A stretch of DNA of 7,555 bases, taken from positions 1-7,555 of the forward strand of contig CAMJYF010000076.1 of assembly GCA_946409885.1 (NCBI GenBank), written 5' to 3'. Source of the stretch: an uncultured Clostridia bacterium (GTDB taxonomy: Bacteria; Bacillota; Clostridia; Oscillospirales; Acutalibacteraceae). Under the pieces are notes generated by a model. That model did not search any database and was not told the DNA's origin. It saw nothing but the letters and a program-made list of their open reading frames with translations. Position numbers and translations under genes: made by a program. Of this stretch, positions 1 through 6,000 are shown piece after piece. Positions within the stretch are counted from its first letter, which is position 1. Each line of letters begins with the position of its first letter.

Positions 1-833
1 CCGTGGACGGCTTCCAGATGCTCCGCGTGCATGATGAGGCCCGCGAACTCGTATTTGTACAGCTCCAGCCCGAACAGCACGCCCAGACCCACGTCGTCGA
101 TGCCGCCTTCCATGGCCCGGTCCATGGCCTCCGTGTGGTAGTCGTAATCGTGCTTGGGGCCGGTGGGATGCAGCTTTAAGTAGCTCTCCTTGTGGTAGGT
201 CTCCTGAAAGAGGATGTAGGTGCCGATGCCCGCCTCTTTCAGCTTGCGGTAGTTCTCCACGGTGGTGGCGGCGATGTTCACGTTCACCCGGCGGATGTCG
301 CCGTTCTTGTGGTGGACGCTGTAAATGGTCTTGATGCAGTCCAGAATGTACTCGATGGGGTTGTTCACCGGGTCCTCGCCGGCTTCGATGGCCAACCGCT
401 TGTGGCCCATATCCTGCAGGGCGATGACCTCCGCCTTCACTTCCTCCTGGGTCAGCTTCTTCCGGGCGATGTGCTTGTTCTTCAGGTGATAGGGGCAGTA
501 GAGGCAGCCGTTGACGCAGTAGTTGGACAGGTACAGCGGCGCGAAGATGACGATGCGGTTGCCGTAAAAGGCCAGCTTGATCTCCTCCGCGATCTCATAG
601 ATGCGCGCGGTCACCTCCGGCAGGTCGCAGGCCAGCAGCACGCTGGCCTCCCGGTGGGTCAGCCCCCGGCAGCGGCAGCCGTTGCCCTGCTTCACCGGGC
701 GGGCCTTTTCCAGAATTTCGTTGATGAGGGGCAGGTCGTGCTTGTGCTCCTCCGCGTAAGCCAGCGTTTCTCTGATCTCTTCGTCGTTGATAAATTCCTC
801 CGCTTTCAAGGAAGCGGGATTGTAGATTGCCAT
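1..833 (-). CDS. hydG: [FeFe] hydrogenase H-cluster radical SAM maturase HydG (3' part beyond window)
   Basis: HydG is a cytosolic radical SAM tyrosine lyase. It cleaves tyrosine to p-cresol and dehydroglycine, which gives the CO and CN- ligands of the iron synthon used to build the H-cluster. The frame reads from ATG at 833-831 to the left edge: 277 full codons of a protein normally about 470 residues long. The N-terminus reads MAIYNPASLKAEEFINDEEI. The radical SAM cluster motif CX3CX2C is at C106, C110 and C113, in the context NYCVNGCLYCPYH typical of HydG. Further family-like stretches are AIEAGEDPVNNPIEYI (about 148-163) and FQETYHKESYLKLHPTGPKHDYDYH (about 209-233). The C-terminal domain with the second Fe-S cluster lies outside the window, so its integrity cannot be judged. 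A good ribosome binding site supports the start. It is the last visible gene of the hyd operon, separated from hydE by the inserted S23 cassette. Family recognition is by eye, but the match is strong. Confidence 0.95.
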   Translation of the reverse strand, partial: MAIYNPASLKAEEFINDEEIRETLAYAEEHKHDLPLINEILEKARPVKQGNGCRCRGLTHREASVLLACDLPEVTARIYEIAEEIKLAFYGNRIVIFAPLYLSNYCVNGCLYCPYHLKNKHIARKKLTQEEVKAEVIALQDMGHKRLAIEAGEDPVNNPIEYILDCIKTIYSVHHKNGDIRRVNVNIAATTVENYRKLKEAGIGTYILFQETYHKESYLKLHPTGPKHDYDYHTEAMDRAMEGGIDDVGLGVLFGLELYKYEFAGLIMHAEHLEAVH

Positions 834-843
834 TTTAGTGTGT

Positions 844-850
844 CCTTTCC
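844..850 (-). promoter_or_regulatory. Ribosome binding site of hydG
   Basis: On the minus strand GGAAAGGA lies about 9-10 nt before the hydG ATG. It sits between the start codon and the left heptamer array, so the insertion of the S23 cassette left the hydG translation signal intact. Confidence 0.75.
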
Positions 851-870
851 GATTTCTGTTATCTGTTGAG

Positions 871-898
871 TCGTGAGTCGTGAGTCGTGAGTCGTAAG
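871..898. repeat. Left heptamer array (3 x TCGTGAG + TCGTAAG)
   Basis: Four consecutive 7-bp units on the plus strand: TCGTGAG three times, then TCGTAAG, preceded by a partial GAG at 868-870. The array is the inverted counterpart of 1353-1380. Read towards the cassette, each unit carries a stop triplet (TGA or TAA), and the 7-bp period shifts it through the three frames. It lies in the gap between the S23 stop and the hydG ribosome binding site. Confidence 0.9.
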
Positions 899-922
899 TG
901 GCCCTCCGGGCGGTACTTTGGA

Positions 923-1294
923 TTATGGGGTGGAGGGGAACTGAAATGATGTGATGATCTTTGTCAGCATTCTTCTGATTTCATCACAAACAGCCAGAAC
1001 AGGTTCTGTCTGTTGGCTTGTCAGGTACTTTAAGCGCACGCAAATCAATAATTGCGTTTCAAGTTCCGATACAGATCCTTTGGCGATTGACAAAAACTGT
1101 TTGTATTCTTTTTCCGTTTGACGTCCATGCCCTTCGGCGATGTTGGAGGGAATGGACACAACTGCTCTGTGCATCTGATCCGTTAAAGAAAATCTTTCAT
1201 CGGAAGGGAGCAGTTTGGTAAGTGTGTATACCGATTCCACTAAATCCATCGATTTTTGCCATACGATCAATTCTTTGTAATGCTTCCAGCCCAT
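923..1294 (-). CDS. Four-helix-bundle protein, 23S rRNA intervening-sequence (S23) family
   Basis: A 123-residue protein, the usual size for the S23/four-helix-bundle family, which is related in fold to the Avd accessory protein of diversity-generating retroelements. Family hallmarks are KELIVWQKSMDLV (about 7-19), the LPSDERFSLTDQMHRAVVSIPSNIAEG block (about 29-55), and the EYKQFLSIAKGSVSELETQLL stretch (about 63-83). These are consistent with amphipathic helices of a homo-oligomeric bundle. There is no signal peptide or membrane segment, so it should be cytosolic. The biochemical role is not established; Avd-like relatives bind nucleic acid. It is co-oriented with hydE and hydG, has its own ribosome binding site and is probably transcribed with them. 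Its base composition is unlike its neighbours and it is enclosed by inverted heptamer arrays, which suggests transfer. I see no reason to link it to hydrogenase maturation. Confidence 0.92.
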   Translation of the reverse strand: MGWKHYKELIVWQKSMDLVESVYTLTKLLPSDERFSLTDQMHRAVVSIPSNIAEGHGRQTEKEYKQFLSIAKGSVSELETQLLICVRLKYLTSQQTEPVLAVCDEIRRMLTKIITSFQFPSTP

Positions 1295-1300
1295 TATTAT

Positions 1301-1308
1301 TCCTCTTT
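1301..1308 (-). promoter_or_regulatory. Ribosome binding site of the S23 gene
   Basis: AAAGAGGA on the minus strand lies 6 nt before the ATG at 1294-1292. It supports this start and shows that the inserted gene brings its own translation signal. No convincing separate promoter was found in 1295-1352. Confidence 0.7.
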
Positions 1309-1352
1309 TGTTCAGTAGTGTCTATGTCGTTCTGACATCTTTGCCCATGGTT

Positions 1353-1380
1353 CTTACGACTTACGACTTGCGACTTGCGA
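1353..1380. repeat. Right heptamer array (2 x CTTACGA + 2 x CTTGCGA)
   Basis: Four 7-bp units on the plus strand. On the minus strand they read TCGCAAG twice, then TCGTAAG twice, so they are inverted relative to 871-898. The array overlaps the 3' end of hydE: its outer units encode the final residues VASRKS and the first TAA-bearing unit supplies the hydE stop codon (1361-1363). Confidence 0.9.
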
Positions 1381-2428
1381 CTGGAGCTGCGTCCCCTCGG
1401 CTCACCACGATCTCATACCCAACGGCCCGCATCCTCGCGTTCAGGCAGTCTTTGCACTGGGCGGATTCCTCCCCGGTGCAGATCTTGTTGTCGTAGAGGG
1501 CGTATTTCTTCCGCACGTCGGCGGGGGAGAGGTTGGGCATCACCACGTTGGCCCCGGCCTGAATGCCCAGCTCCCGTCCCCGGGGATGGATCGTGCCCAG
1601 CGCCGTGGTGGCGGGCAGCAGGATGTTGGGCTTTATCAGCCGGATGATCGATAACAGGCGGCAGGTCATTTCCACGTTTCCGGCGGGAAGGTTGGCAAAG
1701 ACCGTGTCCTTATGGGGAATGAACGGCCCGATGCCGCACATCTCCGGCTGAAATTCCTGAATGAAATATAAGTCGTTAGCCAGATGTTCCGCCGTCTGCC
1801 CCGGCGACCCCACCATGAATCCCGCGCCAACCGCGTAGCCGATGGCCCGCAGGTCCCGCAGGCAGTTCATGCGGCGGTCAAAGGACATCTCCGGCGGGTG
1901 CAGCGTTTGATAGTGGGCCTTCGTGGCCGTCTCATGGCGCAGCAGGTAGCGGTCGGCCCCGGCGTCGAACAGGCGCTGAAAGCTCTCCTTGCCCCGTTCC
2001 CCCAGCGACAGCGTCACGGCGCAATCCGGGTGGCGGCGTTTGAGCTCCCGTAGCAGCGGGACCAGCCGTTCGTCGGTGAAATACCCGTCCTCGCCGCCCT
2101 GCAAAACGAAGGTGCGAAAGCCCAGCGTATATCCTTCGTCGGCGCAGGCCAGGATCTGCTCCTCTGTCAGCCGGTAGCGGTCGGCGTTCCGGTTGCTCCG
2201 CCGGATGCCGCAGTACAGGCAGTCGTTTTTGCAGTAAGAGGAGATCTCGATCAGCCCCCGCACGAAGACGGCGTTTCCGTAGACTGCCTTGCGCCTGGCC
2301 ACGGCCTTTTCCCGCAGCAGCGCGTCGCTTTCTTTATCTGAGCCCTCCAGCAGCCGCCGGAATTTCTCCGCCGTCAGCCGTTCGCCCCCGTCCAGCCGTT
2401 CGATCAGCCGTTTCGCCTCCGGGGTCAT
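1361..2428 (-). CDS. hydE: [FeFe] hydrogenase H-cluster radical SAM maturase HydE
   Basis: HydE is a cytosolic radical SAM enzyme that acts on the Cys-bound Fe(CO)2CN synthon made by HydG, on the way to the 2Fe subcluster assembled on HydF. The protein has 355 residues, close to the usual 345-360. The radical SAM motif CX3CX2C is at C66, C70 and C73 (SYCKNDCLYCGIRRSN). LQGGED (109-114) and GFMVGSPGQT (203-212) are typical barrel segments. A second, non-essential cluster motif CX7CX2C is present at C317, C325 and C328. The ATG overlaps the stop of the upstream TM1266-family gene (ATGA) and I see no Shine-Dalgarno sequence of its own, which suggests translational coupling. Oddity: after the conserved-looking VVSRGD the tail APVASRKS is partly encoded by the right heptamer array, and the stop codon lies inside that array, so the native C-terminus was probably replaced by the inserted cassette. 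Confidence 0.96.
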   Translation of the reverse strand: MTPEAKRLIERLDGGERLTAEKFRRLLEGSDKESDALLREKAVARRKAVYGNAVFVRGLIEISSYCKNDCLYCGIRRSNRNADRYRLTEEQILACADEGYTLGFRTFVLQGGEDGYFTDERLVPLLRELKRRHPDCAVTLSLGERGKESFQRLFDAGADRYLLRHETATKAHYQTLHPPEMSFDRRMNCLRDLRAIGYAVGAGFMVGSPGQTAEHLANDLYFIQEFQPEMCGIGPFIPHKDTVFANLPAGNVEMTCRLLSIIRLIKPNILLPATTALGTIHPRGRELGIQAGANVVMPNLSPADVRKKYALYDNKICTGEESAQCKDCLNARMRAVGYEIVVSRGDAAPVASRKS

Positions 2429-2676
2429 ACGCTGGCCACGGCGGTCTTTACGCTCACGCCGGGCAGGTTGCCCAGCTTTCCCGCCAGGGTGGAGATGGTA
2501 TCCCGGGGCGCGTCCAGCGCGATGCTGATGATATTGATGCCCCTCGCCTTATAGGGGATGCCCATGCGGCCGATGATATATTCCCCATAGCCGTGCAGCA
2601 GGGCGTTCAGCTCGTCCACAGCCTTGCCGCTTTCCACAATGATGCTGATGACTGCCACTTTGTTTTCGTTTTCCAT
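2425..2676 (-). CDS. TM1266-family iron-only hydrogenase system putative regulator
   Basis: An 83-residue protein resembling the TM1266 family (TIGR03959), which is repeatedly encoded next to hydE/hydG/hydF. The family has a small ferredoxin-like, ACT/NikR-C-type fold and is annotated as a putative regulator of the iron-only hydrogenase system. Its ligand and target are not established. Visible features are the first strand KVAVISIIVES (about 6-16), a helix with ELNALLHGYGEYIIGRMGIP (about 22-41), the strand GINIISIALDAP (about 46-57), and a second helix and strand TLAGKLGNLPGVSVKTAVAS. There is no DNA-binding segment, so any control would be through ligand sensing or a partner. It is the first gene after the leader, and its stop overlaps the hydE start by 4 bp. 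A strong ribosome binding site fixes the start. Assignment is by pattern recognition. Confidence 0.88.
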   Translation of the reverse strand: MENENKVAVISIIVESGKAVDELNALLHGYGEYIIGRMGIPYKARGINIISIALDAPRDTISTLAGKLGNLPGVSVKTAVASV

Positions 2677-2683
2677 TTGTTGT

Positions 2684-2690
2684 TCCTTTC
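2684..2690 (-). promoter_or_regulatory. Ribosome binding site of the TM1266-family gene
   Basis: GAAAGGA on the minus strand lies 7 nt before the ATG at 2676-2674. It is also the probable entry point for ribosomes that go on to hydE by coupling. Confidence 0.78.
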
Positions 2691-2711
2691 TGATGCCTGA
2701 TTGCTGATGCC
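2691..2711. repeat. Three heptamer-like units (TGATGCC, TGATTGC, TGATGCC)
   Basis: Three adjacent 7-bp units on the plus strand, the middle one diverged, sit directly upstream of the ribosome binding site of the first hyd gene. The unit length equals that of the arrays around the S23 cassette, but the sequence differs. It could be an unrelated remnant or chance; no partner array or enclosed gene was seen here. Confidence 0.5.
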
Positions 2712-2747
2712 GCTTTCTCTTTCGATGGATTTATAGGTTCTGCGCGC

Positions 2748-2770
2748 TTTTGCGGCACGATTCCGCAAAA
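2748..2770 (-). promoter_or_regulatory. Perfect 8-bp hairpin overlapping the terminator U-tract
   Basis: The arms TTTTGCGG and CCGCAAAA are exact complements around a 7-nt loop. In the hyd transcript the 5' arm uses four of the eight Us that follow the terminator stem, so the two elements share bases. It may form after read-through, protect the processed 5' end, or compete with full terminator function. The role is an inference. Confidence 0.6.
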
Positions 2771-2801
2771 AAAACGCCGCGCCCGGGCAGACACAGCGTT
2801 T
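2767..2801 (-). terminator. Intrinsic terminator inside the hyd operon leader
   Basis: On the minus strand a 24-nt stem-loop (2798-2775) pairs over 10 positions, six Watson-Crick and four G-U, around a GCCC loop. It is followed directly by eight Us, and three As before the stem can extend it into the U-tract. It lies about 60-90 nt after the predicted transcription start and about 90 nt before the first gene. It therefore either attenuates the operon or ends a short leader RNA. Confidence 0.78.
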
Positions 2802-2811
2802 CTATCGTATC

Positions 2812-2835
2812 CTGATTGCCGTGCCTTTCAATCAG
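2812..2835 (-). promoter_or_regulatory. Leader hairpin CTGATTG/CAATCAG
   Basis: The arms CTGATTG (minus, 2835-2829) and CAATCAG (2818-2812) are exact complements around the loop AAAGGCACGG. The loop contains GGCACG, which is complementary to CGTGCC in the hairpin beyond the terminator (2759-2754), so a long-range contact is conceivable. Confidence 0.55.
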
Positions 2836-2865
2836 CTTGCGCTTTATGTCAGGCTCTTTCGTTAC

Positions 2866-2894
2866 AGTATACCCCTTTTTTCCGTAAATAGCAA
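2866..2894 (-). promoter_or_regulatory. Sigma-A-type promoter of the hyd maturation operon
   Basis: On the minus strand the -35 box TTGCTA (2894-2889) is separated by exactly 17 bp from the -10 box TATACT (2871-2866). These match the consensus at four and five of six positions. An A/T tract at 2907-2914 lies upstream where an UP element would sit. The predicted start is near 2859, giving a leader of about 180 nt before the first gene. Confidence 0.68.
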
Positions 2895-2941
2895 TACCCA
2901 AACGGCAAAAAAAACGGAAACGCGGCGGCATTTCCTGAAAG

Positions 2942-3000
2942 AATCACCAAAAGGAGCCCTTCCGGATTGTGGGAAACGGAGAAAAAGGCGCCGGGTGATT
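2942..3000. repeat. 7-bp inverted repeat AATCACC...GGTGATT
   Basis: Exact arms at 2942-2948 and 2994-3000 enclose 45 bp. The right arm touches a possible -35 box of the plus-strand gene. It could be an operator-like or structural element, or chance; no recombinase is encoded in the window. Confidence 0.35.
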
Positions 3001-3040
3001 GCTTTTCTTCTTTCAAAATATTATAATAACTCTGTATAAT
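2999..3040 (+). promoter_or_regulatory. Promoter region of the surface repeat protein gene
   Basis: There are two overlapping candidates. The first is TTGCTT (2999-3004), 17 bp, TATAAT (3022-3027). The second is TTCAAA (3012-3017), 17 bp, TATAAT (3035-3040). Both -10 boxes are perfect and both -35 boxes are weak. The second would give a very short 5' leader, so the first fits the ribosome binding site better. They could also serve together. Confidence 0.65.
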
Positions 3041-3047
3041 GATAGGC

Positions 3048-3053
3048 AGGAGG
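3048..3053 (+). promoter_or_regulatory. Ribosome binding site of the surface repeat protein
   Basis: A full AGGAGG lies 7 nt before the ATG at 3061, which decides this start and predicts strong translation. Confidence 0.85.
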
Positions 3054-3060
3054 ACTGTTT

Positions 3061-6000
3061 ATGAACCGATCGATCCGCAAGGCGCTTGCCGTGCTGCTGG
3101 CCGTCTTTATGATGGCCTGTTACCTTCCGCTGACGCGGGTGCTGCCCCGGGCGAACGCCGCCGACGTATGGGACGGCACCTGGGACGGCAGCGGCTTTTC
3201 CAACAACCACATCACGTCCGCCAAGGGCCTGGCCCAGTTCATCAACAACGCGGGCACCGGCACGTCCTATTCCGGCCAGACGGTCTATCTGGACGTGGAT
3301 ATCGACCTGAACAGCATCGATTTCGGCAACATCTCCGGCGGCAAGAACGTCTATTATTCCCGGGACAATTATTTCCAGGGGACCTTTGACGGGCAGGGCC
3401 ACACGATCGCCAACTTCCAGATGCACAACAGCGATCACCGCATCGGCCTCTTCCGCTCCGCCCGGAACGCCACCTTCAAAAACGTCACGTTCACCAACGT
3501 GTTTATTGACGACAACGACAACGGCAACAAGAAAAACGGTTTTGCCGCGGTGGTCGGCTACGGCGAGGGCAACCTGACCTTTGAAAACGTACACGTCGCC
3601 AGCGGCACCGTCTACGGCTACAACTACGTGGGCGGCCTTGTGGGCGAGTACGGCGCCAACGACACGATCCGCTTCACCAACTGCTCCAACGGCGCGACGA
3701 TCCACGCGGACAACGACCGCGCGGCCGGCATGGTGGGCCACTCTAAGGGCAGCGTGGTTGCCAGCGGCTGCTCCAATACCGGCGAGATCTACGCGGGCTA
3801 TTCCGACGCGGGCGGCATCGCGGGCTGGATCGAGGACGACGAGTCCTCCTTCGTCAACTGCTCCAACACCGGCAAGGTCAGCACGGACGCCTGCGCCGGC
3901 GGCATCGTCGGCTATTACGGCAGCAAGAGCCAGGATAAGAAGATGACCCTTACCGGCTGCTCCAACACCGGGTATATCGAATCCCGCGCCAAGGTGGCCG
4001 GCGGCATCGCCGGTATGTTGGATACCGACGCCGAGCACGCCATCGAAAACAACGTCAACCGCGGCGATGTTTACGGCAAAGAGGACGCCGGCGGCATCGT
4101 GGGCAGCAATATTGGCGCGGGCGTCTGGCGCAACGACAAAAACTACGGCAGCGTCAGTTGCACGAACGACAACGCGGGCGGCATCTGCGGCGACGTGGAA
4201 GACGACGTGCAGAAGTTTTATAACTGCTACAATACCGGCGCTGTGACGGGCAAAAACTCCATCGGCGGCGTGCTCGGCTACGGGCAGAACGCCAACCATG
4301 AGTTCTATAACTGCGGCAACAGCGGCGCTATCACCTCCACCAGCGACGCCGCGGGCGGTATCTTCGGCTACGGCAACGAATCGGAGCCCACCATTGAGCA
4401 GTGCTGGAACGTGGGCAGCGTCAACGCCTACAACGACGCGGGCGGCATCCTCGGCCGCACCTATCACCATTCCTATATCCGCCGCTGCTTCAACGCCGGG
4501 GCCATCGGCACCTATAACCATGACAACAGCGGCGCCCACGGCGGCATCGCCGGGCAGACCAGCGACAAGAGCGGCAGCTCCAACGACAACCCGAACATGA
4601 CGGACTGCGTCAACTGGGGCGCGGTCTCCGGCGGCCGGGACGACGGCGGCCTGATCGGCAAGATCAAGGACGGCAGAACCCCCTATTATATCACCAATTC
4701 CTACAACGCGGGCTCCGTGACCGGCACCCGTCCCTTCGCCATCATCGCCTACGGCGGCAACGTGGGCAACAACGTGTATTATAACAATAACGTCGTTATG
4801 GGCGACGCCCAGGGTACGGGGATCTCTGAAGCCAACCTGAACAACAGCGCCGGCTTCTCCGGGAACTACTGCAAAAACACGTGGGGCGTTTCCATCGGCG
4901 GCAGAACCTATTATTTCCCCATCCTCACCTGGTACCGCGATCTGTTCGTGTTCAACCTGAAATTCGTGGACGCCCCCAGCGGCACTAACGCCTACTTTGA
5001 CGGCAACTACGGCGCGGGCTTCTACGTGCCGGACGCATCCCGTACGGGCTACACCTGCGGCGACTGGTACGATGAGAACAACGCCAGCCGGAAAATGGCG
5101 CGGAACACGCTGATCTGGTGCGGCACCTCCGCGCCGACGGATACCATGACCGTCACCCAGCACTTTGACGAGGTGACGCAGATCAACAACGAAACCACCT
5201 TCCGTCTCACCTGGACGCCCAACCCCTACACCATCCATTTCAACGGCAACGGCGCCACCTACGGCATGATGGAAAACTTCCCCATGGTCTACGATACGGC
5301 GAAGAATTTGCCGGAGAGGGGCTACTTCCGTGAGTATACCGTTACATACAATTATAATTATACCGGCAAAGCCGATACTTCGGAGACCGTCGCGGCCACC
5401 TTTGACGGATGGGCCAGATCGGCGGGCGGCGCAAAGGAGTTCGACAATAAACAGAGCGTCAACAACCTGACCGCCGCGCTCAACGGCACGGTGGAGCTCT
5501 ACGCCAAGTGGACGCTGAACAGCGTTACCCTGCCCACCCCCACCCGGGAGGGCTATGACTTCGGCGGCTGGTTTGAAGAAGCGGGCTGCGCCACGAATAT
5601 CGGCGAGGGCGGCGCTTATTACACCCCCACCGACGACAAGACGCTGTTCGCCAAGTGGACGCCCATCGAGTACACCGTCACCTACGACGGCAACGACAGC
5701 ACGGGCGGCTCCACCGCCTCCTCTACCCACACCTACGACGTGGCGAAGGACCTGACAGACAACGATTTCTCCCGCGTTTACACTGTCACCTACGACTATC
5801 AGTATAAGGATATCAACGATCAGCCCGTCACCGGCAGCGTCACGGCCACGGCAACCTTCAACGGCTGGGCGACCTCCGCTTCCGGCGAAAAGGTATATGA
5901 CGATGGCCAGAGCGTCATCAACCTGCGCAATACGGCGGGCAGCTTCCCGCTGTTCGCCAACTGGACGCTGGCGAAAGTCACCCTGCCCGATCCCACCCGG

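Larger units (their letters stand above)
868..1382. mobile_element. Putative S23/four-helix-bundle cassette with inverted heptamer-array ends
   Basis: Seen: one four-helix-bundle gene is bracketed by two arrays of four 7-bp units in inverted orientation (871-898 and 1353-1380), each with a partial unit at its outer edge. The enclosed DNA is clearly poorer in GC (about 40-45% in sampled 60-base lines) than hydE (about 67% in the line from 1381). It lies between hydE and hydG, which are often adjacent in clostridial hyd operons, and the end of hydE is made of repeat sequence. Known: S23-family genes were first described inside intervening sequences of 23S rRNA, where the reading frame sits in a stem-closed insert. 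Inference: this is an analogous small insert in a protein operon. No transposase is encoded and I see no clear target-site duplication, so the mechanism is unknown and mobility is unproven. Confidence 0.6.
2767..2859 (-). ncRNA. Candidate attenuated leader RNA of the hyd operon
   Basis: From the predicted start (near 2859) to the terminator U-tract is about 93 nt. It contains one perfect 7-bp hairpin (arms 2829-2835 and 2812-2818, 10-nt purine-rich loop) and then the terminator stem. I do not recognise a known riboswitch class and see no ATG for a leader peptide. It could be an unassigned riboswitch or protein-binding attenuator, or a constitutive small RNA. Only sequence complementarity supports it. 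Confidence 0.42.
2677..3060. other. Divergent intergenic region (hyd leader and surface-protein promoter)
   Basis: This is 384 bases without a credible protein gene. From left to right it holds the hyd ribosome binding site and heptamer-like units, a palindrome (2748-2770), an intrinsic terminator (2767-2801), a hairpin (2812-2835), the hyd promoter (2866-2894), an eight-A tract (2907-2914), a 7-bp inverted repeat (2942-2948 with 2994-3000), and the plus-strand promoter and ribosome binding site. A 66-codon open stretch on the minus strand (2931-2731) spans the promoter and terminator and has no recognisable product. Confidence 0.85.

Noticed and set aside
192..869. A 225-codon open frame on the plus strand across hydG
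   Set aside because: It is antisense to a clearly recognisable HydG with its conserved radical SAM motif; the translated product has only repetitive Val/Leu/Ala/Asp composition.
901..911. GCCC-TCC-GGGC hairpin after the S23 stop codon as a terminator
   Set aside because: The stem is only 4 bp with a 3-nt loop and no U-tract follows on either strand; read-through into hydG would be expected.
923..1294. Avd of a diversity-generating retroelement
   Set aside because: The fold family is related, but no reverse transcriptase, template repeat or variable repeat was seen nearby, and the sequence matches the S23-type four-helix-bundle pattern better.
1322..1348. Eight-codon mini-frame on the minus strand upstream of the S23 gene
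   Set aside because: Too short to support, no ribosome binding site, and no sign of a leader-peptide function.
871..1380. CRISPR array
   Set aside because: The repeats are directly adjacent 7-bp units without spacers and in inverted orientation around a gene; no cas gene is present.
2731..2931. A 66-codon open frame on the minus strand in the intergenic region
   Set aside because: It starts upstream of the predicted hyd promoter and spans promoter, leader hairpin and terminator; no recognisable product and no good ribosome binding site.
2907..2938. Terminator-like GGAAA/TTTCC stem followed by eight Ts on the minus strand
   Set aside because: The stem is only 5 bp, A/T-rich and with a 10-nt loop, and no gene ends just upstream on that strand. 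The T-tract is better read as an upstream A/T element of the hyd promoter.
3106..3120. Lipoprotein signal at Cys20 of the surface protein
   Set aside because: The residues before the cysteine (F-M-M-A-C) do not fit a lipobox, while ANA at 31-33 gives a good type I signal peptidase site.
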